Notes: generated by a model from the letters alone, not told the origin. Shown: positions 1-8,533, counted from the first letter of the stretch. The stretch is DNA of 64,000 bases from Pseudomonadota bacterium (GCA_018240425.1 JAFEFU010000018.1:62001-126000); one strand, 5' to 3'. Program-made: numbers and translations.

Positions 1-159
1 CATCTTGTGCGCGGCGCCGGCGTCCTGATGATCGACCCAGCGCTTGGCCAGCATGTATTCCTCTTCGGGTTCCAGCAGCGGGAACTTGCGGATTTCCTGC
101 AGATAGCGGTTCAGCCCCTGTTCGGGACTGGGCGCGGGAAGATTGGCGTAACTCGTCAT
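1..159 (-). CDS. rpoH: RNA polymerase sigma-32 factor RpoH, N-terminal fragment (cut by window edge)
   Basis: Only the first 53 codons are inside the window; the frame stays open to base 1. The protein starts MTSYANLPAPSPEQGL and continues with the sigma region 1.2-like stretch NRYLQEIRKFPLLEPEEEYM and LAKRWVDHQDAGAAHKM, which is characteristic of alphaproteobacterial RpoH. RpoH directs core polymerase to heat-shock and other stress promoters. The start is the ATG complementary to bases 157-159, preceded by a GAAAGGG-like ribosome site. It lies downstream of rluD on the same strand, an arrangement I recall from Rhodobacter relatives. A good sigma-70-type promoter sits just upstream, so it probably has its own transcript. 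Identity is fairly secure despite truncation. Confidence 0.88.
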   Translation of the reverse strand, partial: MTSYANLPAPSPEQGLNRYLQEIRKFPLLEPEEEYMLAKRWVDHQDAGAAHKM

Positions 160-189
160 CTGTGACCCTTTCGCGGGAGAGGACTGCGC

Positions 190-218
190 AATCTAGGTGT
201 GCTTGGCCCCCGGTGCAA
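190..218 (-). promoter_or_regulatory. Predicted sigma-70-type promoter of rpoH
   Basis: Read on the minus strand there is a -35 box TTGCAC (213-218) and a -10 box TAGATT (190-195) with exactly 17 bases between them. This would start transcription roughly 24 bases before the rpoH ATG. The CTTG just at the -35 also resembles a sigma-32 -35 element, so heat-shock autoregulation is possible but unproven. Confidence 0.6.
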
Positions 219-362
219 GACCCCCCTGCCACCCCGGCCGGCCGTCGACCCGCGCAGGGATGGCACGGGGAGATTAGCGCAAGGTGAAGGCGGCGTCAGG
301 CGGGTGCGGGCGAATGTGTCGGCCGGTCACGGCCAATTCAATGCACGCGACCGCCCCATTGG

Positions 363-1412
363 TCAGGCCGGGCCGGGACCGGCGCGCAACAGGTCGAGAA
401 GCCGGGCGAAATCGGCCGGAAGCGGGCTTTCGAAGGACAGATCCTCGCCCGTGACCGGATGGGTGAACCCCAGCGTCGCGGCGTGCAGCGCCTGGCGGGG
501 AAAGGCCGCCGCCGCCCCGGCCGCCGCTTCCCCCACCGCGCGCGCCGAGAGTTTCCGCCGCCCTCCATAGGTCTGGTCGCCGATCAGCCCGTGCCCGGCA
601 TGGGCCAGATGCACCCGGATCTGATGGGTGCGCCCGGTCTCCAGCCAGCATTCCATCAGGCTGGCGGCGGGGGGGGTGCCGAAGGACTCGAGCACCCTGG
701 CGCGTGTCACCGCGTGGCGGCCGCCGTGAAAGAGGACCGCCTGCCGCTGCCGGTCGGTCTTGTGGCGGGCCAGGTGGGTGGCGATGCGCAGGATGCCCGC
801 GCCCTCGAAGCTCAGGCCCTTGACCCCGCGCAGGCGCGGGTCGGCAGCGTCGGGGCGGCCGTGGACCAGCACCAGATAGCGGCGGCCGACGCTGTGGCGC
901 TCGAACTGGGCGGCAAGGCCGTGATGGGCGCGGTCGGTCTTGGCCACCACCAGAAGCCCGGTCGTGTCCTTGTCGATGCGGTGGACGATGCCGGGGCGCC
1001 GTTCGCCGCCGACGCCCGAGAGCGTCTCGCCGCAATGATGGAGAAGTGCGTTGACCAGCGTGCCCGAATGCGATCCCGGCGCGGGATGGACGACCATGCC
1101 CGCAGGCTTGTCGATGACGATCAGGTCGGCGTCCTCCCAGACGACGCTCAGCGCGATGGCCTCGGGCGCGGTCCCGACCTCGGCGGCGGGGCCGAGCGCG
1201 ATCCGGTAGACCTCGCCCTCGGCCGCCCGTACCTTGGCGTCGGTCACCGGCTGCCCGTCACGGCTGACCGCACCCTCGGCCAGAAGCCGCGCCAGCCGCG
1301 ACCGCGACAGGGCGGCTTCTTCTGGCACATCGCGCGCCAAGGCCTTATCAAGCCGGTCGGGCGGGTTGGCCCTGATGGTGACGGCAAGGGAGGCGCGGGC
1401 GATGTCCGACAT
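363..1412 (-). CDS. rluD: 23S rRNA pseudouridine synthase, RluD family
   Basis: A 349-residue RluA/RluD-family enzyme that isomerises uridines to pseudouridine in 23S rRNA. An S4 RNA-binding domain lies near residues 15-75 (RLDKALARDVP...SRSRLARLLAEGAV). The catalytic domain carries the family signature GIVHRIDKDTTGLLVVAKTD with the nucleophile Asp147, plus LELGGKA-like absence as expected and the C-terminal block ETGRTHQIRVHLAHAGHGLI. The frame is open further upstream, but the start at 1412 (MSDIARASL) matches family length. That start overlaps, in opposite orientation, the start of the small membrane gene at 1402. Stop TGA is at 363-365. Confidence 0.9.
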   Translation of the reverse strand: MSDIARASLAVTIRANPPDRLDKALARDVPEEAALSRSRLARLLAEGAVSRDGQPVTDAKVRAAEGEVYRIALGPAAEVGTAPEAIALSVVWEDADLIVIDKPAGMVVHPAPGSHSGTLVNALLHHCGETLSGVGGERRPGIVHRIDKDTTGLLVVAKTDRAHHGLAAQFERHSVGRRYLVLVHGRPDAADPRLRGVKGLSFEGAGILRIATHLARHKTDRQRQAVLFHGGRHAVTRARVLESFGTPPAASLMECWLETGRTHQIRVHLAHAGHGLIGDQTYGGRRKLSARAVGEAAAGAAAAFPRQALHAATLGFTHPVTGEDLSFESPLPADFARLLDLLRAGPGPA

Positions 1413-1731
1413 GAAGGATGCTCCGGCAACGGACGCGGCCCTGCCGCCCGATCTGGTCTTTCTGAAACGCCTGGTCACGGTGCTGACCGCGACCATGATC
1501 CTCGGCCTCATAATCGTCATCGGCCTGCTTGTCACCCGCCTGAACGGCCTCCGACAGCCGCCCCTGCCGGGCTTGCCCGCGCATCTCAGCCTGCCCGGCG
1601 GTGCCCAGGCGCGGGCGGTGACGCTGGGCCAGGGCTGGGTGGCGGTGGTCACCGACCAGGACGAGATCCTGATCCTCGACGCCGCCACCGGCGCGCTCCG
1701 CCAGCGCGTCGCGTTCACGCCCGGCGGCTGA
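1402..1731 (+). CDS. Small single-pass membrane protein (DUF6476-like)
   Basis: A 109-residue protein, MSDMKDAPATDAALPPDL at the start, followed by one strongly hydrophobic segment at about residues 24-46 (LVTVLTATMILGLIIVIGLLV). The C-terminal half looks like one or two beta-propeller-type strands (GWVAVVTDQDEILILDAATGALRQR). It resembles the short Rhodobacterales membrane family I know as DUF6476, next to rluD; function is unknown. The start ATG at 1402 lies inside the first codons of the divergent rluD; an alternative ATG at 1411 gives a protein three residues shorter. Topology is probably N-in with a small periplasmic C-terminal domain. Confidence 0.7.
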   Translation: MSDMKDAPATDAALPPDLVFLKRLVTVLTATMILGLIIVIGLLVTRLNGLRQPPLPGLPAHLSLPGGAQARAVTLGQGWVAVVTDQDEILILDAATGALRQRVAFTPGG

Positions 1732-1777
1732 GGGCGCGGCCCGCGGAACCCGCCCCGCCACCCCCACCTTTTCGCCC

Positions 1778-1806
1778 TTGCATTGCCCGCCCCGCCCCGC
1801 TAAATG
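1778..1806 (+). promoter_or_regulatory. Predicted promoter of tRNA-Arg
   Basis: A -35 box TTGCAT (1778-1783) and a -10 box TAAATG (1801-1806) are separated by 17 bases of C/G-rich spacer. A start near 1813 would place the tRNA 5' end about four bases downstream, which fits a tRNA promoter. Confidence 0.55.
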
Positions 1807-1816
1807 CCCCTGCAAC

Positions 1817-1893
1817 GGACCCGTAGCTCAGCTGGATAGAGCATCAGACTACGAATCTGAGGGTCGGGCGTTCGAATCGCTCCGGGTCCGCCA
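1817..1893 (+). tRNA. tRNA-Arg (anticodon ACG)
   Basis: A full cloverleaf can be drawn. The acceptor stem pairs GGACCCG (1817-1823) with CGGGTCC (1883-1889). The D-arm contains TAGCTCAGCTGGATAGAGC. The anticodon stem TCAGA/TCTGA closes the loop CTACGAA, giving anticodon ACG. The T-arm contains GTTCGAATC. Discriminator G1890 is followed by an encoded CCA (1891-1893). ACG is read as Arg and is normally deaminated to ICG. Confidence 0.95.
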
Positions 1894-1942
1894 TCCAACC
1901 TCCCCCTCTCGCAACCTTGCCGCCGGCGAACCCGCCCCCCGC

Positions 1943-3331
1943 TCAGCGTCCTGTGAGCCTGTTGGCGAGGGTGGCGAGGCGCGACGTCTGCTTGCCCCCG
2001 CCTGCGGCCTCGTTGCGGTCGGCCATCCGGTACAGGCGGTACATGCCATGCACCCCCAGCCAGCGCAGCGGTTCGGGCTCCCATTTGCGGGGCCGGCGGT
2101 TGACCCAGGGCAGGACGGTGCGGTCGGTCGTGCGGCCAAGGACCAGATCGGCCATCGTCTGCCCGGCGAGGTTCGAGGTCGAGACACCAAGGCCGACATA
2201 GCCCCCCGCCCAGCCGATCCCGGTCTCGCGGTCGAGGCCCACCGTCGCGCACCAGTCGCGCGGCACCCCAAGCACCCCGCACCAGGCATGGTCGAGCCTC
2301 AGCCCCCGGGTCTGCGGCAACATGCGGTAGAGGATGGCCTTCAGCTTCTCGACGGTTTCGGGCTGGGTCCGGCCCCGGTCGTCGGTGCGCGAGCCGAAAA
2401 GGTAGGGAACGCCGCGCCCGCCCATCGCGATCCGGCCCTCGCGGGTGCGCTGCGCATAGCAGTAGGTGTGCGAGGCGTCGGACAGAAGCTCGCGCCCCTC
2501 CCAGCCGATGTCGCGCCAGATCGCCTCGGGCAGGGGTTCGGTGACGAGGATCGCGCTGTTCATCGGAATCCATTCGCGCCGCTGGCCGGGAATGGCGTGG
2601 GTGAACCCCTCGGTCGCGCGAACGATGCGGCCGGCACTGACGGTGCCGCGGTCGGTGATGACGCGGCCCTTCCCGATGCCGGTCACGGTGGTCTTTTCAA
2701 AGATCCTCACGCCCCGGCGCTCGACCGCGGCGGCGAGGCCGCGCACCAGCTTCGCGGGCTGGACCCGGGCGACATGGTGACGGACCAGCGCGCCCCGCGC
2801 GTCCGCCACCCGGATGCGCGCCGCGGCCTCGGCGCCGCCGATCAGTTCCAGCCGCTCGGCCGGGACCTGCCAGCGCATGGCCTCGTCATGGGCCTCGCGC
2901 AGACGCTCCATCTGGGCGGGGGCCTGGGCGAAGGTCAGGCAGTCGGTCATCAGGAAATCGCAGTCGATCCCTTCCTCTGCGGTCACGCGCCCTACCTCGG
3001 CCACGGTGGCGCGCAGCTGGCTTCCCATCGCGATGACACCCTCGCGGCTGCCGGTGGACAGGTATTTCTCGCGGCTCCAGCCGAATTCGCCCGAGCACCA
3101 GCCGCCGTTGCGCCCCGAGGCGCCAAAGCCCGCGAACTCCTTCTCGACCACCACGATGTTCAGGCCCGGCTCGGCCTTCTTGAGGTAATAGGCGGTCCAG
3201 AGGCCGGTGTAGCCCGCGCCGACGATGCAGACATCGGCGGTCACGTCTCCGGACAGGGGCGGCCGGCAGTCCGGCAAGCCGCCCATGTCTGCATACCAGA
3301 AGGAAACCTCGCCGTTCGTTCTCACGTCCAT
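1943..3331 (-). CDS. FAD-dependent amine oxidoreductase (DAO family, PuuB/OrdL-like)
   Basis: A 462-residue flavoprotein of the D-amino-acid-oxidase superfamily. After a short N-terminal stretch (FWYADMGGLPDCRPPL) comes the ADP-binding motif VCIVGAGYTGLWTAYYLKK near residues 34-52, followed by EKEFAGFGASGRNGGWCSGE, the block typical of gamma-glutamylputrescine oxidase and related amine oxidases. The C-terminal flavin block is GWAGGYVGLGVSTSNLAGQTMADL. Substrate is probably a primary or secondary amine or amino acid derivative, oxidised to aldehyde or imine. Start ATG at 3331 is preceded by AAGGAACGG; upstream in-frame codons lack a better site. It stands alone, divergent from terC. Confidence 0.8.
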   Translation of the reverse strand: MDVRTNGEVSFWYADMGGLPDCRPPLSGDVTADVCIVGAGYTGLWTAYYLKKAEPGLNIVVVEKEFAGFGASGRNGGWCSGEFGWSREKYLSTGSREGVIAMGSQLRATVAEVGRVTAEEGIDCDFLMTDCLTFAQAPAQMERLREAHDEAMRWQVPAERLELIGGAEAAARIRVADARGALVRHHVARVQPAKLVRGLAAAVERRGVRIFEKTTVTGIGKGRVITDRGTVSAGRIVRATEGFTHAIPGQRREWIPMNSAILVTEPLPEAIWRDIGWEGRELLSDASHTYCYAQRTREGRIAMGGRGVPYLFGSRTDDRGRTQPETVEKLKAILYRMLPQTRGLRLDHAWCGVLGVPRDWCATVGLDRETGIGWAGGYVGLGVSTSNLAGQTMADLVLGRTTDRTVLPWVNRRPRKWEPEPLRWLGVHGMYRLYRMADRNEAAGGGKQTSRLATLANRLTGR

Positions 3332-3532
3332 CTTCCGTTCCTTGCGATTCCGCGGCCGGTCTGCCTTTGGCGGCAAGAATAGCGTTCCCGGCACGATCCG
3401 CCAGCGCCGACGGGAAGGCCCGGCCCTCAAGATGCGGCGGACGAGCTTTCCCGCGCAACCACGCAAGGAAAAACGAAAACTCACATCTCTTACCGCGGCA
3501 GAGGCGAATCACGGCACCGGGAACGCATGGCT

Positions 3533-3566
3533 GGCGCCGCGCCCCTAGCGATGCTAGGGAGGCGCC
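3533..3566 (+). promoter_or_regulatory. Hairpin in the terC leader
   Basis: An inner 7-bp stem CCCTAGC (3543-3549) / GCTAGGG (3553-3559) with a GAT loop is enclosed by outer GGCGCC arms (3533-3538 and 3561-3566). It lies 45 bases before the terC start. terC genes are often under manganese-riboswitch control, but I cannot match this to the yybP-ykoY consensus, so a regulatory role is only a possibility. Confidence 0.35.
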
Positions 3567-3610
3567 GGCCGACCGGCCGCGCCCATCTCTTCCCCAAGCA
3601 AAGGCCGCCG

Positions 3611-4336
3611 ATGATCGAGCTCCTCTCCAACCCCGCCGTCTGGGCCTCGTTCCTGACGCTCACCGTCCTCGAGATCGTTCTCGGCGTCGACAACGTCATC
3701 TTCATCTCGATCGCCGCCGCCCGCCTGCCCGTCGGCCAGCGCCGTCAGGCGCGGATGATCGGCCTGTCAGGCGCGCTGGTGCTGCGGCTGCTCCTCCTCA
3801 TGTCGATCTCGTTCATCATCGGCCTGTCCGAGCCGGTGGTGACGATCTTCGGCTTTGACCTGTCCTGGCGCGATGTGATCCTGATCGCCGGCGGCCTCTT
3901 CCTGATCTGGAAGGCTACGACCGAGATCTTCGCCGAGGTCGAGGGCGAGACGCATGAGGAGGGCAGCGTGGCCCATGCCTCGCTCTCCGCCGCGATCTTC
4001 CAGATCATGCTGCTCGATCTCGTCTTTTCGCTGGATTCGGTCATCACCGCCGTCGGCATCGCCGATCATGTCGAGGTGATGTTCGCCGCCGTCGTCGTCG
4101 CCGTGCTGATCATGATGGTGGCAGCGGAACCGATCGCCGAGTTCGTCGCCGCCCACCCTTCGACCAAGATGCTGGCGCTGGCCTTCCTGGTCATGGTCGG
4201 CATGGCGCTGGTCGCCGACGGCCTCCATCACCACATCGACCGCGGCTTCATCTATGCGGCGATGGTCTTTGGCGGCGGGGTCGAGGGGCTGAACCTCTGG
4301 CGCCAGAAGCGCCGCCGCGACCGGACGCGCGGCTGA
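3611..4336 (+). CDS. TerC-family integral membrane protein
   Basis: A 241-residue membrane protein with the TerC signature near the N-terminus ([20 protein letters not shown]) and a repeat of it in the second half ([18 protein letters not shown]); the paired acidic residues in membrane segments are the family hallmark. About seven hydrophobic helices are visible. Members act in tellurium resistance or as manganese exporters that supply or protect secreted metalloproteins; the substrate here is not determined. The ATG at 3611 follows AAAGGCCGCCG. A longer frame upstream (ATG at 3527) would add a non-hydrophobic Arg/Pro-rich leader and pass through a hairpin, so it is rejected. Confidence 0.85.
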   Translation: MIELLSNPAVWASFLTLTVLEIVLGVDNVIFISIAAARLPVGQRRQARMIGLSGALVLRLLLLMSISFIIGLSEPVVTIFGFDLSWRDVILIAGGLFLIWKATTEIFAEVEGETHEEGSVAHASLSAAIFQIMLLDLVFSLDSVITAVGIADHVEVMFAAVVVAVLIMMVAAEPIAEFVAAHPSTKMLALAFLVMVGMALVADGLHHHIDRGFIYAAMVFGGGVEGLNLWRQKRRRDRTRG

Positions 4337-4411
4337 GAAAATTCCCGCCATGCCGCAATTTTCCACTTGCAGCCCCGCGGCGGAGTTTATACATCGCCCT
4401 CACCCAAGGAC

Positions 4412-4486
4412 GCGGGCGTAGCTCAGGGGTAGAGCATAACCTTGCCAAGGTTAGGGTCGTGAGTTCGAATCTCATCGCCCGCTCCA
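4412..4486 (+). tRNA. tRNA-Gly (anticodon GCC)
   Basis: Acceptor GCGGGCG (4412-4418) pairs with CGCCCGC (4476-4482); D-arm TAGCTCAGGGGTAGAGC; anticodon stem TAACC/GGTTA with loop TTGCCAA (anticodon GCC); T-arm GAGTTCGAATCTC; discriminator T4483 followed by encoded CCA. A TTATAC-like -10 lies at 4387-4392, with a TTGCAG upstream at a suboptimal spacing of 14. Confidence 0.95.
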
Positions 4487-4493
4487 TGAAACA

Positions 4494-4521
4494 GGGGCAC
4501 CTTCGGGTGCCCTTTGTTTTT
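4494..4521 (+). terminator. Intrinsic terminator after tRNA-Gly
   Basis: A perfect 7-bp stem GGGCACC (4495-4501) / GGTGCCC (4506-4512) closed by the stable TTCG tetraloop is followed by TTTGTTTTT (4513-4521). This is a textbook rho-independent terminator separating the tRNA from the his genes. Confidence 0.92.
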
Positions 4522-4555
4522 GCGCCGCGCCCTTCCACCACGCCGCTGCGGCGGC

Positions 4556-4584
4556 TTGGCCCGCAGCCTGTTACCGCCTATAAG
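4556..4584 (+). promoter_or_regulatory. Predicted promoter of the hisB operon
   Basis: -35 TTGGCC (4556-4561), 17-base spacer, -10 TATAAG (4579-4584). It lies just after the tRNA terminator and would give a leader of about 18 bases before the hisB ATG at 4609. No his leader peptide with a run of His codons is visible. Confidence 0.6.
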
Positions 4585-4608
4585 GCGCGGGCACAGGCGG
4601 AGAGCACC

Positions 4609-5196
4609 ATGCGCAAGGCGACCATCACCCGCAAGACGGCCGAGACCGAGGTTTCGGTCGCGCTGAACCTTGACGGCACCGGACGTTACGAAAACCGCAC
4701 CGGGGTCGGATTCTTCGACCACATGCTCGACCAGCTCTCCCGTCATTCGCTGATCGACCTGACCGTCACCGCCAGGGGCGACCTGCACATCGACGACCAC
4801 CACACGGTCGAGGATTGCGGCATCGCCATCGGCCAGGCCCTGGCAGAGGCGCTTGGCGACAAGCGCGGCATCCGCCGCTATGGCCATTTCAGCCTGGCGA
4901 TGGACGACGCGCAGGTGGCCTGCGCCCTCGACCTGTCGGGGCGGCCCTATCTGGTCTGGAACGTCGCCTTCCCGACCGCGAAGGTCGGCGCCTTCGACAC
5001 CGAACTGGTGCGCGAATTCTTCCAGGCGCTCTCGACCCACGGCGGGATCACCCTGCATGTGGACCGGATGCACGGCCTGAACAGCCATCACATCGCCGAG
5101 GCGGCCTTCAAGTCGGTCGCCCGCGCCCTGCGCATGGCGGTCGAGGCCGACCCGCGCCTTGGCGGCGCCCTGCCCTCGACCAAGGGGGTGCTGTGA
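4609..5196 (+). CDS. hisB: Imidazoleglycerol-phosphate dehydratase
   Basis: A 195-residue monofunctional HisB catalysing dehydration of imidazoleglycerol phosphate to imidazole-acetol phosphate in histidine synthesis. Family motifs are all present: [16 protein letters not shown] with metal-binding His residues, [16 protein letters not shown], and [17 protein letters not shown] near the C-terminus. Length equals that of typical bacterial monofunctional enzymes. The start ATG at 4609 ([14 protein letters not shown]) follows GGCGGAGAGCACC. The stop overlaps the GTG start of hisH by four bases, indicating translational coupling. Confidence 0.95.
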   Translation: MRKATITRKTAETEVSVALNLDGTGRYENRTGVGFFDHMLDQLSRHSLIDLTVTARGDLHIDDHHTVEDCGIAIGQALAEALGDKRGIRRYGHFSLAMDDAQVACALDLSGRPYLVWNVAFPTAKVGAFDTELVREFFQALSTHGGITLHVDRMHGLNSHHIAEAAFKSVARALRMAVEADPRLGGALPSTKGVL

Positions 5197-5834
5197 GCCT
5201 GACGGTCCTCGTCGACTACGACAGCGGCAATCTGCATTCGGCCGAGAAGGCCTTTCAGCGCATGGCGGCCGAGACCGGCGCCGGGGCCGTCCTCGTCTCG
5301 TCGCGGCCCGAGGATGTGGCGCGCGCCGACCGGATCGTCCTGCCCGGCGACGGCGCCTTCCCCTCGTGCCGCACCGCGCTCGACCGGTTCGCGGGGCTCT
5401 ACGCGGCCATCGACGAGGCGGTCATGCACCGGGGCCGGCCGTTTCTCGGCATCTGCATCGGGATGCAGATGCTGGCGACGCGCGGCCACGAATACCGCCC
5501 GACCCGGGGCTTCGGCTGGATCGGCGGCGAGGTGGAGCGGATCGCGCCCGGGGACGGGCGGCTGAAGGTGCCGCACATGGGCTGGAACGACCTGGTCATC
5601 GACCGGCCCCATCCGGTCCTGGCCGGCATCGAAACCGGAAGCCACGCCTATTTCGTCCATTCCTACCATTTCCGCGTCGCCGACCCGGCGCACCTGCTGG
5701 CGCATTGCGACTACGGCGGGCCGATCACCGCCATCGTCGGGCGGGACAACATCGTCGGCGCCCAGTTCCACCCCGAGAAAAGCCAGGCGACCGGCCTGCG
5801 CCTCATCGCGAACTTCCTCGCCTGGCGGCCCTGA
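5193..5834 (+). CDS. hisH: Imidazole glycerol phosphate synthase, glutamine amidotransferase subunit
   Basis: A 213-residue class-I glutaminase subunit that supplies ammonia to HisF. It starts with GTG at 5193 ([16 protein letters not shown]), overlapping the hisB stop in the sequence GTGA. The nucleophile elbow GICIGMQML carries Cys88, and the remaining catalytic pair is His193 and Glu195 in QFHPEKSQ. The frame is open further upstream inside hisB, but homologues begin at this point. The partner HisF lies 2.8 kb downstream, after four other coding regions. Confidence 0.94.
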   Translation: MSLTVLVDYDSGNLHSAEKAFQRMAAETGAGAVLVSSRPEDVARADRIVLPGDGAFPSCRTALDRFAGLYAAIDEAVMHRGRPFLGICIGMQMLATRGHEYRPTRGFGWIGGEVERIAPGDGRLKVPHMGWNDLVIDRPHPVLAGIETGSHAYFVHSYHFRVADPAHLLAHCDYGGPITAIVGRDNIVGAQFHPEKSQATGLRLIANFLAWRP

Positions 5835-5844
5835 GGGCGGGGCC

Positions 5845-6756
5845 ATGGACACCGCCGCGATCCTCGCCGAAATCCATGCCGAACTCAGCGCCCGCGAAGA
5901 CCGGGGCCGCGTCGCCGACTACATCCCCGAACTCGCCCGCGTCGATCCCGCGCAGTTCGCCCTGTCGGTCGTTCTGGCCGATGGCAGCCAGCATTCGGTG
6001 GGCGATGCCCGTGTGCCCTTCTCGATCCAGAGCATTTCCAAGGTCTTCACGCTCGCCATCGCGCTCGGCCGGCTCGGCGACCGGCTCTGGGCGCGGGTCG
6101 GGCGCGAGCCGTCGGGCCACGCCTTCAACTCGATCCTCCAGCTCGAAGGCGAAGGCGGGCGCCCGCGCAACCCCTTCATCAACGCCGGCGCCATCGTCGT
6201 CACCGACGCGATCCTGGCCGGCCACCAGCCGAAGGAGCTTCTGGGCGAGCTTCTGCGCTTCATCCGCGACGCGGCGGGCGACGACGACATCCACATAAAC
6301 GCGCGCGTCGCGCGGTCCGAGACCCGCACCGGCCACCGCAATTTCGCGCTTGCGCATTTCATGCGCGCCCACGGCAACCTGGAAAACCCGCCCGATCTGA
6401 CGCTCGGCGCCTATTTCCACCAGTGCGCGATCGAGATGACCTGCGACCAGCTTGCCCGCGCCGGGCGCTTCCTGATCGGTGCCGGGGGCGGGCCGCGCCT
6501 GGTCTCGCCGGGCCGGGTGCGGCGCATCAACGCGCTGATGATGATGTGCGGCCACTATGACGGGTCCGGCGAGTTCGCCTACCGGGTCGGCCTGCCGGGC
6601 AAGAGCGGCGTCGGTGGCGGCATCCTTGCCGTGGCACCCGGCCGCGCCGCGATAGCCGCCTGGTCGCCGGGGTTGAACGCGCAAGGCAATTCGAAACTCG
6701 GCACCGAGGCGGTCGAGATGCTCGCCCGCCGGATGGGCTGGTCGGTGTTCGGCTGA
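5845..6756 (+). CDS. glsA: Glutaminase (GlsA family)
   Basis: A 303-residue serine-dependent beta-lactamase-like glutaminase that hydrolyses glutamine to glutamate and ammonia. The S-x-x-K active-site pair is Ser63 and Lys66 in [10 protein letters not shown]. Other family blocks are [21 protein letters not shown], and the C-terminal [15 protein letters not shown]. Start ATG at 5845 lies 10 bases after hisH, with GAGGGCGGGGCC before it. Its placement between hisH and hisA in a histidine operon is notable because HisH is itself a glutaminase; whether the two are functionally linked is inference only. Confidence 0.93.
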   Translation: MDTAAILAEIHAELSAREDRGRVADYIPELARVDPAQFALSVVLADGSQHSVGDARVPFSIQSISKVFTLAIALGRLGDRLWARVGREPSGHAFNSILQLEGEGGRPRNPFINAGAIVVTDAILAGHQPKELLGELLRFIRDAAGDDDIHINARVARSETRTGHRNFALAHFMRAHGNLENPPDLTLGAYFHQCAIEMTCDQLARAGRFLIGAGGGPRLVSPGRVRRINALMMMCGHYDGSGEFAYRVGLPGKSGVGGGILAVAPGRAAIAAWSPGLNAQGNSKLGTEAVEMLARRMGWSVFG

Positions 6757-6884
6757 CCGGCCCGGCGGGACACGGTGCCGATCGGCGCAGCCATACTGCC
6801 CGCCGCCGGACATTGCGCGCCCGTCGATCCGCCTCTGGCCTCCCCGGCGCAGGCGTTCGCGCTCACAGCGGGGAGAACAGCAAT

Positions 6885-7175
6885 ATGCGGGCCTTGTTCA
6901 TCGTCCTGGAGAGGATCCACGATCCGGCCGGTTTCGACGAATACCTCAATCTGGTCATGCCGACGCTGGCCACCTTCGGCGGAAAATTCCTGGTGCGCGG
7001 TGGCCGTTTCACCGTGGTCGAAGGGAACTGGCCCCACGAGCGTGTGGCCATTGTCGAGTTTCCATCGCGGGCCGAAGCCGAGGCATGGTATGCGTCACCG
7101 GCCTATCAGGCGATATTGCCGCTGCGCCTGAAAAGCATGACAAGCAGCGCCGTCATGGTTGACGCGGTCGATTGA
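6885..7175 (+). CDS. DUF1330-type small protein
   Basis: A 96-residue soluble protein resembling the DUF1330 dimeric alpha/beta-barrel (ferredoxin-like) family. Supporting blocks are DPAGFDEYLNLVMPTLATFGGKFLVRGG and the C-terminal WYASPAYQAILPLRLK, which corresponds to the usual W-x-S-x-Y-x-x-x-x-x-x-R pattern. The role of this family is not established. Start ATG at 6885 follows GGGGAGAACAGCAAT. It lies 128 bases after glsA and is the last plus-strand gene before a convergent inverted repeat. Confidence 0.75.
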   Translation: MRALFIVLERIHDPAGFDEYLNLVMPTLATFGGKFLVRGGRFTVVEGNWPHERVAIVEFPSRAEAEAWYASPAYQAILPLRLKSMTSSAVMVDAVD

Positions 7176-7226
7176 GACGGCACACGACTTCCGCCCCGGG
7201 AACGGTGCCGCGCCAATGCAATGTCC

Positions 7227-7266
7227 AGAGCCTGTCCGACGCAGGCAGAAGCGCCGGACAGGCTCT
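7227..7266. terminator. Inverted repeat between convergent genes, probable bidirectional terminator
   Basis: Perfect 12-base arms AGAGCCTGTCCG (7227-7238) and CGGACAGGCTCT (7255-7266) with a 16-base loop, between the DUF1330 and DUF2147 stops. No strong T-tract follows on either strand, so it may stabilise 3' ends rather than terminate alone. Confidence 0.55.
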
Positions 7267-7284
7267 ATCACCCGGCCAGCCGCC

Positions 7285-7680
7285 CTATTTCACCCGCGTC
7301 CAGTCCTGGGCGCGGCAGATCAGCCCGCCGAGGACGCAGCCGGAAACCGACAGCGTGTCGCCCGACAGCACCATCTTCGAGGCGTAGGTCTTGTCGCGGT
7401 CGGGCGCCCAGACCTGGCCGCCGCCATAGCCGCCTGCGCCGTCGGGGGTCATGTCCCAGACGATCTTTCTGCCGATATTGTCCGAGTGCGTCTCGGCCCC
7501 GGTCTTGTCGAAGGCCCTGATCAGCACCCCGCACAGACGGTCGCCGCAGGGCGCGATCCTGACATAGCCGAAGTTGCCGTTGTCATCGGGCCTCGTCTTC
7601 CACACCCCCTCGACCGGGTCCGCCGCCCACAGGGCGCCGCCGGTCAGCGCCATCAGCGCCGCAAGAGCCAGTCGTTTCAT
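7285..7680 (-). CDS. Secreted DUF2147 protein
   Basis: A 131-residue protein with a clear Sec signal peptide ([19 protein letters not shown], cleavage after AWA-like ALWA). The mature part, beginning [16 protein letters not shown] and containing [17 protein letters not shown] and the end block [17 protein letters not shown], fits the DUF2147 family of small periplasmic proteins with conserved cysteines. Function unknown. Start ATG at 7680; an upstream extension to 7812 would be Arg/Pro-rich and overlap hisA's ribosome site. It is inserted, in opposite orientation, between the hisBH half and the hisAFE half. Confidence 0.8.
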   Translation of the reverse strand: MKRLALAALMALTGGALWAADPVEGVWKTRPDDNGNFGYVRIAPCGDRLCGVLIRAFDKTGAETHSDNIGRKIVWDMTPDGAGGYGGGQVWAPDRDKTYASKMVLSGDTLSVSGCVLGGLICRAQDWTRVK

Positions 7681-7810
7681 GTCCCGCACTCCCCTGTGCG
7701 CCGATGATCCCGCCCGCAGCCCCGTCTGGCAAGGCCTGCGTTGCGCCGGCCCCCGCTTGGCAAGCCGCCCGCCCTGTGGCAATAGGCGCTGCCAGGGTGG
7801 AGACGGCCGC

Positions 7811-8533
7811 ATGATCCTTTATCCCGCGATCGACCTGAAGGACGGCCAGTGCGTGCGCCTCGTGCGGGGCGACATGGACCGGGCGACCGTGTTCGGCGAC
7901 GATCCCGCCGCCCAGGCCGCCCGGTTCGCGCAGGCGGGCTGCGAATGGCTGCACCTCGTCGATCTGAACGGCGCCTTCGCCGGCCGCCCGGTGAACGCCG
8001 CCGCGGTCGAGGCGATCCTCGCCCGCGTCACGGTCCCCGCCCAGCTTGGCGGCGGCATCCGCGACATGAAGACCATCGCCATGTGGCTGGAAAAGGGCCT
8101 CGCGCGCGTCATCCTCGGGACTGTGGCGGTGGAAAACCCCGCGCTGGTGCGCGAGGCCGCCCGCGCCTTCCCCGGCCGGGTCGCGGTCGGGATCGACGCG
8201 CGCGGCGGGCGGGTGGCGACCAAGGGCTGGGCGACCGAGACCGATGTGGCGGTCACCACCCTCGCCCGCTCGTTCGAGGACGCGGGCGTGGCCGCGATCA
8301 TCTACACCGACATCGACCGCGACGGCGCGATGGGCGGGCCGAACCTTGCGGCGACCGAGGCGCTGGCCCGCGCGGTCTCGATCCCGGTCATCGCTTCGGG
8401 CGGGGTCTCGTCACTCGCCGATCTCATTGCGCTCCGCGACACCGGGGTCATCGCCGGCGCGATCTCGGGGCGGGCGCTCTATGACGGGGCGCTGGACCTT
8501 GGCGCGGCGCTGGCGGCGCTGAAGGCCGCATGA
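7811..8533 (+). CDS. hisA: ProFAR isomerase HisA
   Basis: A 240-residue TIM-barrel enzyme that isomerises ProFAR to PRFAR in histidine synthesis. Catalytic Asp8 lies in [18 protein letters not shown]; the second acid is in [16 protein letters not shown]. Phosphate-binding blocks [12 protein letters not shown] and [13 protein letters not shown] are present in the two half-barrels. Start ATG at 7811 follows GGTGGAGACGGCCGC. It is divergent from the DUF2147 gene, so a promoter is expected in 7681-7810; I could not identify a convincing one. Confidence 0.95.
   Translation: MILYPAIDLKDGQCVRLVRGDMDRATVFGDDPAAQAARFAQAGCEWLHLVDLNGAFAGRPVNAAAVEAILARVTVPAQLGGGIRDMKTIAMWLEKGLARVILGTVAVENPALVREAARAFPGRVAVGIDARGGRVATKGWATETDVAVTTLARSFEDAGVAAIIYTDIDRDGAMGGPNLAATEALARAVSIPVIASGGVSSLADLIALRDTGVIAGAISGRALYDGALDLGAALAALKAA

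Noticed and set aside
1778..3382. A plus-strand open frame running through tRNA-Arg and the FAD oxidoreductase
   Set aside because: It would translate a tRNA gene, and its sequence is low-complexity; the minus-strand flavoprotein is clear.
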